Part shown: in pieces, positions 1 to 13,348 of the stretch
How the letters are laid out: each line of letters starts with the position of its first letter
Numbering within the stretch: the stretch's first letter is position 1
Assembly: GCA_963693365.1 (NCBI GenBank)
Contig: CAVNZM010000008.1
Location: 1,612,001 to 1,676,000 of the forward strand
Direction: 5' to 3'
Origin: Amoebidium appalachense
Lineage: Eukaryota > Ichthyosporea
Length of the DNA: 64,000 nt
The notes under the pieces: model-generated
What the model was told of the DNA's origin: nothing
Databases searched by the model: none
The model's input: only the letters and a program-made list of their open reading frames with translations
Program-made: the position numbers and the translations under genes

Positions 1-945
1 CAAATGAAGCAGAGGATGGGGCACCATCCAGACCTGCACTGGAGGATATGAAAACACGAAGCGCGCTCACGAATTTGCTTACAAAAGAAAGGGCGACTGT
101 GACGACTTTTCTTTTTAGGCCAAGCCTCCAGAAGAATGTATTATGCCTGGAATCCCCCTGCTCAACGAAAATGGCTGGCAACTGGGATACGAAAACTGCT
201 CACGAATGGAAGCATGTGCTTTCTGAAGAAGGCTTGCTTTGCCTACCCTCTTCTTATGAATTATGAACCGGGTTTTTACTGGTTCTGACGGGCTGATATA
301 TTTCTTTATGTCGCCCAACGAAGAACATTTAGGGCATTCTTATTCATGTTATTCCCGGCTCCGATGATGCAGGGTTAAAGCTGAAAGGAAAGAAGTGCTC
401 TTTGTTCCTGAAAGAAGTGGCTTTTCCGGCCATGGTGACTCGCCTTACAGTCTTAAGGTAGAACCGGGATAAGGAGCAGTGGCTAAGCCTTGAAGCTATC
501 CACCACTACCTGAGCTACGAAGTGACCTAAGGCTTGAGTTATATTCATTATCGAATGTTGTGTATGATCATTCATCCACACAACCAAATTACTCGCAATT
601 GAAAACGAATCTGCGGGAGTTTCCTAAAAAGGAAAAACACCTAAAAAAGGAAAATATTACTTCTACAGAAAAAGCCAAGCACAGAGACGAAGCGAACAAT
701 TCGCACGCACACTCTGCAACAATCTTCGCCACGAAAATGAAAACACAGAAGAATGCTGCATGAGTTTGTGTTTTGGCAAATGAAGAAGTGCTCATAGACG
801 TGCACAACTCTATTCCACCGTCCTTGCTCTGTTCTGTCCAGCAGCTCGGCACACACAAGAATTCTCGCTGAAGGTTGTTTATCGCCTCTCAGCCTGGTGG
901 TTTGCTTGTCTAACGACACCACCAGGCTCCCGACAAGGGGGGGAG
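1..945 (+). mobile_element. element D copy D1, 3' internal part
   Basis: This is the reverse complement, with a few differences, of the internal region of the complete D element at about 22104-23050, so it is the 3' internal part of a second D copy in plus orientation. No retroelement protein domain is visible. A 72-codon frame (48-266) recurs with several substitutions in the other copy (22786-23004, minus strand), but it resembles nothing I recognise. A G-rich polypurine tract at about 935-945 touches the LTR. The copy continues leftward out of the window. Confidence 0.8.
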
Positions 946-1431
946 TGTAAACAACTGTACACATGAACTGTACATGTTTACTAAAGAATGTGATCTACTA
1001 GCACACGATTCGTGCTTTGTCATGAACCTGAATATCACATAAATATTATGTCCGCACCAATAGGACTCACTCTGACCTAAGAATTGAACCATATATGGTT
1101 CTTCCGCTGCATACCACATAAACGAAGTGAACCAATAAGAGGTTTGCATAAATAGGACGAAGGTCTGACTGGCTCGGACCGCACCAGAATCACGAATGGC
1201 ATGTTGCCACCCGCGCTGGCCGCGGATGAACCAATCCTGGGCCTTGATCCGAAACCTGGGGGCTATATAACAAAGCCGTCCCAGTACGGGGATCACATCA
1301 GTGAAGTCTGAGACAGACTGAGTCGGCCCATAGTAAAAGCAACCTGGCCGCGTGTGCCTTTCTACCCGTTCTCTGTCTTTATTTTGATTCAGTTGTACTC
1401 TGCCTTATCCTAACTAGTCCAACTGTTTACA
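946..1431 (+). mobile_element. element D1 3' LTR (486 bp)
   Basis: The LTR starts TGTAAACAACTG and ends CAACTGTTTACA, giving TG..CA termini and a longer imperfect inverted end (TGTAAAC/GTTTACA). It matches the LTRs at 21616-22103, 24739-25218 and 57467-63844. A TATATAA box at 1264-1270 lies in sense orientation, so transcription reads plus. No TSD can be tested because the 5' end is outside the window. Confidence 0.88.
1264..1270 (+). promoter_or_regulatory. TATA box of the D-element LTR
   Basis: TATATAA lies after a GGGGGC stretch and is conserved at the same LTR position in the other D copies (63677-63683, and on the minus strand in the nested copy). It is a plausible RNA polymerase II promoter. 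Confidence 0.5.
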
Positions 1432-1892
1432 TCGATGCTACACTTTACATAATAGGAGTGTGGCATTTACACTAAGCATATGAACTGAAACATAACACAA
1501 ACTGAGAAGATCTTACCATATGTAAATACTACGTATTACAACAGGAAGGGAAGAGGTAGAGGGGCGAGTCCGGCGGGGATGCGTGTAGCCGGAAGAGCGG
1601 GTGGTCCGGGGCACAAGCGGACAGGGGGGTGATGTGCTCGTGAAATTTAAGGGCTAATTCGTGTACGCGTTGTGATGGTGGTGTGAGTGCGTAGAGAGAA
1701 TCAAAAAGGCGTAGGCTAGGGATAGGTGTGGAAAGACCAGTGAGAAACGTACAACAAGTCCGTATCCTGCCTCCCCCCTTAAGATGGCACAAGTAAGGGT
1801 ATCTGATGTAAGACTATCAGTACGGGTTTTCATTGGGGAGCCACTTTCATCCAATCCATCATGTTCGATCTTGTTTGCTAAAGACAGCTCAT
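1432..1892. other. unassigned sequence with a dispersed repeat
   Basis: No coding frame is supported here. Positions about 1796-1880 match 41823-41935, apart from an indel in the middle of the unit, so this is a dispersed repeat of unknown type. Its right end is about 10 bp from the foldback at 1893. Confidence 0.5.
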
Positions 1893-2170
1893 AAAACCAA
1901 CCACCGCATCTCCCATTTTAGACAAAATCGAGGTTGATCCGATCGAGAATTCCATTCTTCCCCATGGCGCCGCCTAAGTGAAGTCATCGAACTTATCAAC
2001 TTGCGATCGAGGGGGTGACGTCATTCTGGGCACACTTTCCCAGAATGACGTCACTCCCTTGATCGTGTGATAAGTTCGATAATTTCTTAGGCGGCGCCAG
2101 GGCAATTTGGAATCCTCGATCGGATCAACCTCGATTTTGTCTAAAATGGGAGATGCGGTGGTTGGTTTAA
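1893..2170. repeat. foldback/MITE-like inverted repeat
   Basis: The left arm (1893-2030) and right arm (2039-2170) are imperfect reverse complements around an about 8-bp loop. The arms share AAACCAACCACCGCATCTCC at the outer end and GACGTCATTCTGGG at the inner end. No coding capacity is seen. A foldback or MITE is the simplest reading; the family and TSD were not identified. Confidence 0.8.
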
Positions 2171-2247
2171 GGAGACTTGGGGGGATGGATTTTCGCTTAA
2201 AATCGGGGGGATCCAATCGATCAATTCGATCAAATTCTTTTTTTTTT

Positions 2248-2612
2248 CTTTTGACTGGATTTATTCGACGGAAAGATATGCAAGTATGCACGGCATACTG
2301 AGAAGACAATAAAAAAAAACTTCACGAGTTATCCAGTAACAAGTGCATACTGAGATACCTGAACACTGTGTGAAAATCATATAAATACTCAATGTGACGA
2401 CCAACAGACTCGGAATTCAACAAAAAGTCTAAAGTGTTCGTTCACATTGCCAGCTAGTGTAGCAGACACCCGTAGGGAAAGAGGTAAAACGCGACATAAA
2501 CATTCACACCTATCAACATGCTTGCGATTAAAAAGTTCAGCACAAAAGTGGCACCAGCGACGATGAAAACAAGAATTACAACCGTTGCCACTGCACAACT
2601 TCCCAGGCAATA
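2248..2612 (+). repeat. arm Q, left copy
   Basis: This is the reverse complement, with a few differences, of 31619-31962, just upstream of the glycosyltransferase gene. The right copy has an extra 39-bp tandem unit. Q runs directly into P (2610-3000). Q and P together look like one end of a large inverted-repeat element or duplication. Confidence 0.75.
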
Positions 2613-3000
2613 TCAACATCAGAGCACCATACAGACTTATCTACTAGGGTGGTATCCATACGTACAGCAGGAGAAATGTATCCAGCCAAAGCTCCCAAAA
2701 AGCGATAATGATCAGTTACACGGTGTTGCCTAAGGAACATAACACATGCCGATTGTCAATGAGTTTTACCTTTGATTTCTCAATCAGAACGAGAAATAAA
2801 CTGATACTGTGTATGGTAATAACGCGGAAAGGCAGAAAAAACAGGAAGAGAAAAGAAAGAGGGGGTGAGATAGCGAGAGGAAGAATCAGGTTGAAAGAGG
2901 GTAGGCTGAGGACATTCAGAAGTAGCGTTAGTGAATCGGGGGGGAAGAGGGATGGAGGGAGGGGGGGGAAAGAAAGCATAAAGAGGGTGACCATCAGGTA
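2610..3000 (+). repeat. arm P, left copy
   Basis: This is near-identical to 15379-15781, with small indels. Both copies end at ACCATCAGGTA and then abut LINE sequence. On the plus strand it is purine-rich. A hydrophobic translation on the minus strand is shared by both copies, but its composition explains it and I do not call a gene. Confidence 0.75.
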
Positions 3001-4641
3001 CCATCGGACCATTCAAAGTTCCCCCGTAGAATTTTCGGTTTCCTTCCCTGTTCACTTCGGCGGGGCTACTCAGACTAACCGCCGCCTCTTATCTCGCGGT
3101 TTTGAGCACAAGTTAAACCAGTTACTCGCTGTCAAGGAGTATGAGTCGGTTCATGGCTTCTTTCTTGCCGCAGTGCGCGACGCCCGTGCGCAGCGGAACC
3201 CGGCTATTTTGGAGGTTTGTTATAGTGAGTTTGTTGAGTTTCTATTTGCCCTTGGCGAGCAGGTGGTGGGCACGGTTGAGTACCCTTGCGTTCGGCTGAG
3301 ACAGTCTCACGTTTTGCAGTCCCTACGACAGTTGTTGCCTCTACAGGAAGCATTATCGGTCTGGAAATCCGCCGGTCGGTTTGGGCCCTCCGTGCAAGTC
3401 TATGCCCCGTCTCCTTCCATCTCCGTCGCTGAATCCGTCGATGTTGACTATTATGCTTCCCTATTTTCGCTTCCTAACGTGTCCACGGTTCCATCACCGC
3501 CCGCTGGCCTCTCCCAGCCGCCGAGTTGGGAGCCGGACCGATCGTTCCCGGGCACTTTTCACAGTTATTTCAACTCTTCGGCTGTTTTTGGTGCTATGAC
3601 GGGCGTTAAAACCCCGCAAGGCGTGCGGGCCGGATGCTCTTCCTCCCGTGCTTTTCAAGGTTCTTTCTCCCGTGCTTCCGCCCCGTAGTCGTGCAGAGTC
3701 CCCCCCCCGCCCCCGCCTTTTGCTGTCCTTCTTAGTGAGTTTTTTCCGGCTTTTTTCGAACTCGGGTTTATTCCAAATTCGTGGCTTGACACAATCGTCA
3801 CGGTTACGCCCGTTCATAAGAAGGTATCGCAGGGGGTCATTAACGACTTTCGTCCCGTCACACTTACCAACGTTTTTTGTCGGCTCTTCGAGGGTTGCAT
3901 GCTTCGCGCGTTTAACACCGACGATTCTTTAAACGCCGTGTTCCGTCTTTCTTCCCTTCAAGGGGGCTTTCGTCATGCCTATTCGTGTTATACTCACAGT
4001 CTGTTACTCCATGAACCCATTACTTCTGGCTCTCCACACGTTGTCTTCATCGACCTTAAGAACGCCTACGACACCGTACCCACTGGTTTGTTATGGCATA
4101 AGCTGGCTATGCGGGGAGTACCAGCCCCCTTTGGCCGTCTTCTGCAAGCGTTGTTCGATACCACTCGCGGCCGAGCGGCGGTCAATGGAACATTAACACC
4201 CGGTTTTTCCCGTTCTCGGGGTCTTCTGCAGGGGTCCCTCCTGAGTCCGTTGTTGTTTGACGTTTTCATTGACGATTTAGCCCGCGCCCTTGAACCCTTT
4301 GGCCAACTGCATACCCGCCGTGTACCGGGTCTCCTTTTTGCGGACGATATTGTTCTTTGTTCCTTAACCGAAGATGTCATGCACCAGATGCTTCGTCAGG
4401 TGGATCAATGGTGCACCGAGAATCTCATGACAGTCGGAATTGCAAAGTGTGCTACTTTTTCGAAAAACACTTCGTTTCGATTGGCCGGTCTTCCTATTCC
4501 TGTTCAGAGCACCTATGACTATTTGGGTATTCCTTTTACTGCACGGGGTATTGATTTCCGCAAGCTCCTCACGGCACGGATCGCTCGTGCGAAGGGTAAG
4601 CTTCACATCGTGTCAAATATGTTTCAACGGGAGTCTGTGAT
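3001..4641 (+). pseudogene. LINE-like non-LTR reverse transcriptase, 5' part of fragment
   Basis: The sequence encodes the region before the RT and most of a LINE-type RT in several frames. An early part (about 3001-3610) reads in one frame. A shifted frame then gives KACGPDALPPVLFK, the typical 'K.G.Dg' entry to the RT, at about 3615-3660. Next come FRPVTLTNVFCRLFEG (about 3850) and, in the frame of 3899-4641, the block FIDLKNAYDTV, the GLLQGSLLSPLLF block and the catalytic FADDIV (about 4336-4353). No endonuclease is seen. The frameshifts make it a pseudogene. It stops at GTGAT (4637-4641), where a copia LTR begins. The same reading resumes, inverted, at 16044 going left. Confidence 0.85.
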
Positions 4642-5595
<954 letters not shown>

Positions 5596-6322
5596 TCCCC
5601 ACTCAAGGGGTTGAAGTTTGTGTTCTCGTGTCTGTTGATGTGACGGTAGATGAGGTCCAAACACAGGAGGGGCCGTCACACTCAAGTTTCCCCACTCGAG
5701 GATGCAAACCGAAGATCCTTGAGGTGGGAAGGAGAGAATCAAAACTGAAGAGGCACACAACGACGGTTGCCTGGGAAGACTCGGAACAATAGATCATGGT
5801 GGTTATCGTCGATATATATATATAGAGGAAACACTAGTGTATGTGTGACGTGTTGGTGGCTAATGTTTTATACTGGGGACCACCCAGGTAAACACAAGGC
5901 ATGAACATCTTGTGGACTGATTTATAGACTGGTTGTCAACCAGTTAAGACACGGGGAAGGTGCATCCCGTGGACTAGGCTTAGACTGGCAGTCAACCAGC
6001 TCGCAAGGCTATAGATAATTATTTATACTGGGTCGCCATCCCAGTTCGACATATATATAAAGTCGAATATAGAAGAAAACCAATATATATGGTGGGATAT
6101 GAATATAAATAAACGACGGATGGTGGAGAATAATCCCCACTGAAGATGCACACACATGACGATGTAAGACAGAGTCCCCACTGATGAAGAGAAACGATGA
6201 GGAGTAGCCTACTGAACGTAGACTTTCGTTGGGAGGCATCTTGAGCACTGTAGGTGTGTCAACTGCTGTCCAGGGCCCCAACCTACTCAGAAACCACTCG
6301 ATGATGAACACCAGTGCACGGG
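5596..6322 (-). mobile_element. copia1 3' untranslated internal region
   Basis: Near-identical to 7658-8381, the same region of copia2. Read on the minus strand, a polypurine tract (CCTTGAGTGGGGA) touches the LTR, and a second, similar tract lies about 95 bp away. No coding frame is supported. Confidence 0.75.
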
Positions 6323-6748
6323 TCAGTCACGGAGACTGAGGTTGGCACGGTGTGTGTCGTGGGTCAGACTAGCCAGAGGCTTGGTGAAGATGTCGGCCAG
6401 GTTCTTCTTGGTGTCGATGTAGTTGACGACTACATCAAGGCTGGGTCGGGAGATGCTCACCATAGCTGTGGCTGGCCGGGAGGAGAGACGGGAGGAACGA
6501 CAGGGGACGGGACGGAGGGGCTCAGGGGCCGGGGGGGTGTCTGGGACAGACACTCGGGGTTCGGGAATGGGAGCCTGGAAGCCGGGGATGGGTGCCGTGT
6601 TGAGGGGGGAGTCGGATGACACGGGGCTGGACGGGGCCGAGTGGAGCTCCGGAGACCCAGGACGAACCGGGGTTAGATGACCAGGTACGTGGTCATTGAC
6701 GGCAAGGGCCGGCAGCAGGGGTTGCTGGCCGGTGGGGGGGTGGGTGGG
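6323..6748 (-). pseudogene. copia1 pol remnant: integrase-RT linker fused to RNase H tail
   Basis: One open frame joins the proline-rich linker that follows integrase (compare 9950-10260) directly to the RNase H C-terminus, with TKKNLADIFTKPL near its end, then stops. RT and most of RNase H are deleted, so it cannot encode an enzyme. Its upstream end (position 6748, low-complexity CCCAC) is interrupted by the copia2 LTR. The other half of this linker is at 18045-18221 on the plus strand. Confidence 0.82.
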
Positions 6749-7501
6749 TGTTGTTTTGTACGGGTCTAAGGGAGCAGAGTGCACAGAGGTGTCATGTAAA
6801 ACACGACTAACACATTAATGAGAGGGCAATCGGAGTTGTTCACGAGACATTGAAAGATTTCAAACAACAACTGATTCTTTATTGTGCTCTCGGTTCCTTT
6901 TGTACTTGCGACTTATCACCTTATCACAACTAAAGAGGGAGAACCAATCGGTTCTATCAGAAGATAGAAAAACACATTCCGACAGAGCATACACATTCCA
7001 ACTTCCGATTAAACTAAAGTGTAGAAACTCTTACTTAAATAAATTAAGTAATTATACATCTAGTCACTACTAACTCACATATATATTTATGTTCGTCTCT
7101 ATAAAGAAACTTATTTAAATACATATATTTCCTAACAGTCGACACTCTCAAAGTGAAGACACTTTGCAATAAACCGAATTACATATATATCTATTGTCCA
7201 ATCACAACACACATATATTAACAGACAGGAATGCACAACACGATCTACAGATGTACTCGCTCGCGACTATTGGCGAGCCATCCTTTTGAGAACAAAACTA
7301 AGCCATTTTGAAATAAAGGAAAGACAACGAGTGAGGCTAGCCAATCACGCTACCTCTCAGATAAACAGTCCGAGAGGAGAGCAAACAGAAATAAAATACA
7401 ATAAGTTCTTATCAGGCAAGAGAGCCAGGTGTGCACAGATCTACAGATATCTGTGCCCACAGAAACAAGGGAGAGAGAGATACGGGGGGGGGGGGGGGGG
7501 G

Positions 7502-7565
<64 letters not shown>

Positions 7566-7657
7566 ACAAAGAAGGAAAGCAGACACGAATACAAACAAGC
7601 TAAAACACATACATACTTCAAGGCTCTTGCTGTCATACATGGTGACGTATTCCAACA
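6749..7657 (-). mobile_element. copia2 3' LTR (909 bp)
   Basis: Same family as 4642-5595, with a shorter (G)n(GA)n tract (7486-7564). It directly abuts the copia1 linker at 6748, and the plus-strand half of that linker also ends against a copia LTR terminus (18222). The flanking five bases on both sides read CCCAC in element sense, a possible TSD in low-complexity sequence. Confidence 0.87.
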
Positions 7658-8381
7658 TCCCCACTCAAGGGGTTGAAGTTTGTGTTCTCGTGTCTGTTGA
7701 TGTGACGGTAGATGAGGTCCAAACACAGGAGGGGCCGTCACACTCAAGTTTCCCCACTCGAGGATGCAAACCGAAGATCCTTGAGGTGGGAAGGGGAGAA
7801 TCAAAACTGAAGAGGCACACAACGACGGTTGCCTCTGAAGACTCGGAACAATAAATCATGGTGGTTATCGTCGATATATATATATATAGAGGAAACACTA
7901 GTGTATGTGTGACGTGTTGGTGGCTAATGTTTTATACTGGGGACCACCCAGGTAAACACAAGGCATGAACATCTTGTGGACTGATTTATAGACTGGTTGT
8001 CAACAAGTTAAGACACGGGGAAGGTGCATCCCGTGGACTAGGTTTAGACTGGCAGTCAACCAGCACGCCATGGCTATAGATAATTATTTATACTGGGACG
8101 CCATCCCAGTTCGACATATATATAAAGTCGAATAAAGAAGAAAACCAATATATATGGTGGGATATGAATATAAATAAACGACGGATGGTGGAGAATAATC
8201 CCCACTGAAGATGCACACACATGACGATGTAAGACTGAGTCCCCACTGATGAAGAGAAACGATGAGGAGTAGTAGACTTTCGTTGGGAGGCATCTTGAGC
8301 ACCGTAGGTGTGTCAACTGCTGCAGTGTCCAGGGCCCCAACCTACTCAGAAACCACTCGATGATGAACACCAGTGCACGGG
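7658..8381 (-). mobile_element. copia2 3' untranslated internal region
   Basis: Counterpart of 5596-6322 with small indels. It has the polypurine tract next to the LTR and no coding frame. Confidence 0.72.
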
Positions 8382-11300
8382 TCAGTCACGGAGACTGAGG
8401 TTGGCACGGTGTGTGTCGTGGGCCGGACCAGCCAGAGGCTTGGTGAAGATGTCGGCCAGGTTCTTCTTGGTGTCGATGTAGGTGACAGTGACCGTCGTCC
8501 CCACTGTTGATGTAGTCCTTGGTGTTGAAGTAACGAACGGCAATGTGCTTGGTCCGGTGCTTGATGGTGTTGGAGTGGACCAGAGCAATGGTGGACTGAT
8601 TGTCACAGTACACGGGGGTGGGCTCGGTCATGGGGTAGCCCAGCTCCTTTACTAAGTAGTAGATCACGGTGCCAGACAACATCTTGCACGGCAGCATTGA
8701 GGGCCAGGAGCTCGGCCTCACAGGTGGAAGTTGCAGTGATCGTCTGCAGCTTGGAGTGGTAGGTGACGGGGGTGCCTTCGAGGAGGATGACGTACCCAGA
8801 CGTGGAACGACGGGTGGTGGGGCAACCAGCAAAGTCAGAATCCGAGTAGCACTCAAGGATGGGCACCTTGCTGTTGGGGGCCTTCTTCTTGTAGTAGAGG
8901 CCGAGGTTGATGGTGCCGAGCAGGTAACGAACGACACGGAGGAGAAGCTCCCAGGCAGTCTTGGTGGGCTTGGAGCTGAATCGGCCGAGGTAGCCAATGG
9001 CATACGAGATGTCAGGCCGGGAGCACCGAGCAACCCACAGCAGACGGCCGAGGAGTTCACGGTAGGGGACGGTGGTGGGCAGGGATGAGAGGGAGGTCTC
9101 GTTGATGATGGTGCCCACGGGAATAGGGGTGGCCTTAGGCTTGGCATCGACCAGGTTGAAGTTGGTGATGATGTCCTTGATGTAGGAGGACTGCAGCAGC
9201 TTGAGGGAGTCACGGGTGTACAGCAGTTGGGTGCCGAGGAAGATGTCTGGCAGACCGACCTTGCACTCGGCAGACTTCGTGATGTGACGAACAAGTCCCT
9301 GCATGATGGTGGAGTGCCGTGTGCAGGTGATGATGGCATCATCAACGTAGTTGCCCGAACGGATGATGTGCCCGTTGGGGAACTGACGGAAGTAGACACA
9401 CGGATCGGAACGGAGACGGGTGAGGCCGTGGGCAATGAGAATGGAGTTGAAGAACTCGTACCATGCCAGGGATACCTGTTTGAGTCCGTAGATGGCCTTC
9501 TTGAGTTTCCAGACTTTGTGTTCATTGCCAGGGAGGATAAAGCCAGGAGGTTGCTCCATGTACAAAGTCTCGTCGAGGGGGCTGTTGAGGAAGGCCGTGC
9601 TGATGTCGAGTTGATGGATCTCGTGGTCCTGTTGCACACCGAGGGCAAGCAGGGCACGGACGGAGGAGGACATGACGACGGGGGAAGAGTTTTCACCGTA
9701 GTCAACACCGTAGACTTGGGTGAAACCCTTGGCCACACCACGACCCTTGATCTTGGTGTCACCAGCAGAGTTGAGGACCTTCTCCGTGACAATCCACTTG
9801 AATCGGATGATGTTGGCATCGGAGGGGGGCTCAACTACGTCGAAAATGTCCTTGTCGATGAAAGCCTTGTACTCGGCAGTGAGGGCAGTCACCACTTCAT
9901 CACCCTTGGTGCCGGAGCACAGCTTCAGAATTGACCGGGGCAGCTGAGACACATCAAGGCTGGGTCGGGAGATGCTCACCATAGCCATGGCAGGCCGGGA
10001 GGAGAGACGGGAGGAACGACGGGGGACGGTACGGAGGGGCTCAGGGGCCGGGGTGGTGTCTGGGACAGACACTCGGTGGTCGGGGATGGGGGCCTGGAAG
10101 CCAGGGATGGGTGCCGTGTTGAGGGGGGAGTCGGATAACACGGGGCACATGGACGGGGCCGAGTGGAACTCCGGAGACCCAGGACGAACCGGGGTGAGAT
10201 GACCAGGGACGTGGTCATTGACGGCAGGGGCCGGCAGCAGGGGTTGCTGGCCGGTGGGGGGGGGGGTGGGTGGAGCCACGGGGGCAGGTACACGACGGGG
10301 GTAACGACGGATAATCACCGACGGAATGTCATCGTCATCGGAATTGGAATTTCCGGAATGCAGGGATGGATCGATTGAGGTCGTCTGATTGGTGGCCTGC
10401 ACAGAAATCTGATTGGATGCCGTGGTGAATTGTGATTCGTCGAAGACGACATCGCGGTAGAGGTTGACCGTGTTGCCACGTAGATTCATGATCTTGTGGG
10501 CTTTGTTGGTGATATCCCAGCCCACGTAGGTGCCGAGTTTGACGGTAGAGGCCAACTTGTCTCGTTTGGATGCAGGAACGTGTACATAGGCTGGGCAGCC
10601 GAACACGTGCAGGTGGGAGAGGTCAGGCTTGACACCGTAGAAAAGTTCAAACGGTGTACGGCCATTGGCAGCTCTGGCCGGGGTCACGTTGATGATGTAG
10701 GCAGCATGCTTGAGAGCAGCTCCCCACAGCTTGGGGGAAAGGGAGTCGGCCTTGTCCTGATGAAGGAAGCACCGAACGATCTCCTGCAGATCCCTCATCT
10801 TACGTTCAACGAAGCCGTTGAGTTGGGGGCAGTCAACCGGGGCAAATTCCTGAATGATGCCCTTGGACTGGCAGTACTGCTCCATAGCATGGGAGGTGAA
10901 CTCGGACCCAGAGTCTGAACGGAAGTGGGTCACCACCTTGTCGGGTTGCTTGTCAGTAGTCTCAACTTGCCAGGGCCTTGACGTATTCGAGAGTTTCGGA
11001 TCGATCACGGAGGAGGTACACTATGGTGTAGCCGGAGGCATCACAGGTACACACGAGGGCCACCTTGTAGCCACCATAGGAGGCACAGGGAGGCTCGAAG
11101 AAGTCCATGTGCCACTTGGCACGGGGGAAGGGGCACTGGGTTCTGGTGCCGGAGAATGGGGCCTTGGTGGTCTTGCCGGAGACACAACCGAAGCAGTCAG
11201 TGGTGTCAGCCACTGAGAGGGATGAGGGGAGGCCTGTCACGAGGTCACCTCTCACCATCTTGGTGAGGGTGGACAGGGCACGATGGCCGAGACGGTGGTG

Positions 11301-11480
11301 CCAGAGCTGAGGATCATTGTTGACCTTGACGTTGGCTACCAGAGCAGTGACGGTCCGAGGGATGGAGGGACGTATCTCATAGTCAGTGATGACTCAAAGT
11401 ACAGTCCATCTGTGCCTGTGAGGGAACACACGATGTTGCCACCACGAGTGTAGAGGTATGATGGGAATGCATCCTCATCA
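8382..11480 (-). pseudogene. copia2 pol: integrase, RT, RNase H (frameshifted)
   Basis: Read on the minus strand, the order is: pre-integrase zinc region (RLGH at about 11310, CFGCVSGK near 11190); integrase with first Asp in HMDFFEPP (about 11110), then the HFRSDSGSEF block and the Glu in GFVERKMRDL; a proline-rich linker (about 9950-10400); RT with FKWIVTEKV, LDISTAFLNSPLDETLYMEQ, and the catalytic YVDD in GNYVDDAII (about 9345); and RNase H with CYSDSDFAGCPTTRRSTSGY and TKKNLADIFTKPL. The longest frame is 8603-11008 (801 codons). Frame changes near 10990, 8650 and 8510 break the polyprotein, so it is dead as read. It is Ty1/copia (integrase before RT). Confidence 0.88.
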
Positions 11481-12325
11481 TCGAGGTGGGCAAGGAGACC
11501 CGACTTGGAGGCCATTGAGGGTGAAATCAGGAAGGCTGGGGAGTCGGGTACGTAGGGTGTTGAGGCTCAGTACTGATGTTACTCCGTTGTAGGTGACGGC
11601 CAGGTTGATGACACCACGGTGATGTGCAGTGACGATGCCGAGGCCGTGGACGTCAGTCGGGGGGCATGGCTCAAGAGTAGAGAATTCTCCTTTACTGGGC
11701 ACACGTGGACGTTTGAAGCCGAGTCCCAGCAGGGGTCCATGGGTAGGGAGGCCGTGGTGGACACGAGGGCAAAATGCACCTCTTTTCCAGACTTGGTGTT
11801 GGCACGGTGACGACGGGCAATTGAGCAGCCAGGTTTGTCACACTGTGTGACATGATGGTCTTCGTGACAGTAGGCACAGTCGAGGGAGCCAGTGGTCTTG
11901 GCTCGGGGTGGCTGGGAATGACGGTTACCCCCTTTACGTGGGGGGTAGGGTGACCGGGAACGATAGCCGGGGGAACGGGACCGGGAGTAATCACGGTCAA
12001 CTGAGGGGGATCGATCGGTGGGACGACCGCGGGGGTGACGGGAGACGGAGCTGTCACGTCGGGGGATCCGGTGTCTGAGGTCGTCCTTGGTGAGGACACG
12101 GCTTTGCAGGGCACGTGCTGTTCGGACGGTGGAGGAGGACCCGGACCCAGAGTCGATGAGACCTTCACGGATCTCTGCAGCTCGGATGTCACTGATTAGA
12201 CGGTTGTAGGTCTCGTAGTTGATGGTACGACGGAAGTAGTCGGCAATCATGGCCTGGATGTCGGTACAAACTAACTTACGGTTCTTCTTGAGGTGGATGA
12301 AGAAGTTATCAACCATCATGGTCTT
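11481..12325 (-). pseudogene. copia2 Gag C-terminal part and protease region
   Basis: The frame 11579-12319 starts mid-Gag (MMVDNFFIHLKKNRKL). It continues through an Arg/Ser/Pro-rich stretch to a zinc knuckle, CAYCHEDHHVTQC, one residue off the usual CX2CX4HX4C spacing. A protease-like CWDSASNVHVCP follows, where one expects D-S/T-G. The frame then shifts. The N-terminal half of this Gag is missing here because a Ty3 LTR begins at 12326. It is found at 18549-19054 on the other strand, and the codons join across the split target AAGAC. Confidence 0.83.
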
Positions 12326-13040
12326 TGTCGTATCCTATTGTGTATGTACTAGAGACGCGGCACTCTACTAAGTGTACACACACGAAAAGGAACGAACGTG
12401 TACGGAAAAACGGTAAAGTTTATTCAGACCAGGCTCCGACGGGCAAAACTTAGATCCGTACGGGATGAGGCTAAGTCACAACTGAGGCCATCAAGGCCGT
12501 GCCCTCAAAGATCATCATCACCTGGCCCCCCTACGATGCCACATTCCAAACATTCCGATCTACTTTATCGTGCGCCTGCACGAGCTAAGTCGATCTACTC
12601 AAACTAATATATTTATCCATGTCTCACCCCTCACCCTCCCCCTAGTGGCACCGCAGAGTCTAAATCTACATTTCATACTATCCTCCCCCCCCCTCCCTCC
12701 CACCTTTCCTCTACATCGAAATATATAAATACGTTTGGCAACATACACTATCAAACCTTGCCAATACTTACAAAAGGGCTTCTGCCCGAACAATCACATT
12801 CCTAAGTCCTCCTACGATCTATCCTACACACTAATTAGAATTCTATTGGTCGGCTGCCCCGGCTGACGTGGTCCTGCCCTGCGCCGGCAGAGGCAAGATG
12901 CACGCAGCTGTACAGCTATCTTGAGGCCCCGGACTTGATCTTGATTTGATGATCTGTGGACCCGGGCCACCCCCCCCCCCCCCCCCCCGATCTCGATCGT
13001 AGACTTAGGCTGATCTGCTGAGACGGATTAGTATATGTCA
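12326..13040 (-). mobile_element. Ty3 chromovirus mini element, 3' LTR (715 bp)
   Basis: In element orientation it runs TGACATATACTAATCC ... AATAGGATACGACA, the LTR shared by all Ty3 copies here. A C/G homopolymer lies at 12970-12988. The outer flank GTCTT (12321-12325) is AAGAC in element sense and matches the AAGAC before the LTR at 19055. Confidence 0.88.
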
Positions 13041-13348
13041 ACTCCCCCCCCGGCCCCCGGAAAAGCTGAGTCCCACCTCAGTCACATTACATCTAACACC
13101 CCCTTAGTAAAAAGACATAGACTAATCAGTCTCCTAAAAAAAATTAAATTAAATAAATGACGAAGAAAAATAATAAATTAATCTACACCATAAGCTTGAT
13201 ACCTACGGAGACACCTATGATAATAAATAAAATTCCTACGACTACGTTCACACTCCTCCTCTGTCTCCTCCCCCCCCTCCCCCTCCCCCCGTGTGTCTAC
13301 GTGTATTTGCATCACTCCCCCCCCCGGCCCCCTCCCCCACCGACTTTT
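13041..13348 (-). mobile_element. mini element 3' untranslated region and polypurine tract
   Basis: On the minus strand this matches 30113-30277 of copy C. The polypurine tract (CCGGGGGGGGAGT) touches the LTR. C-rich runs lie at 13266-13340. No gene is present. Confidence 0.7.

Noticed and set aside
9227-9934. 235-codon plus-strand frame
   Set aside because: Antisense shadow of the copia2 RT on the minus strand.
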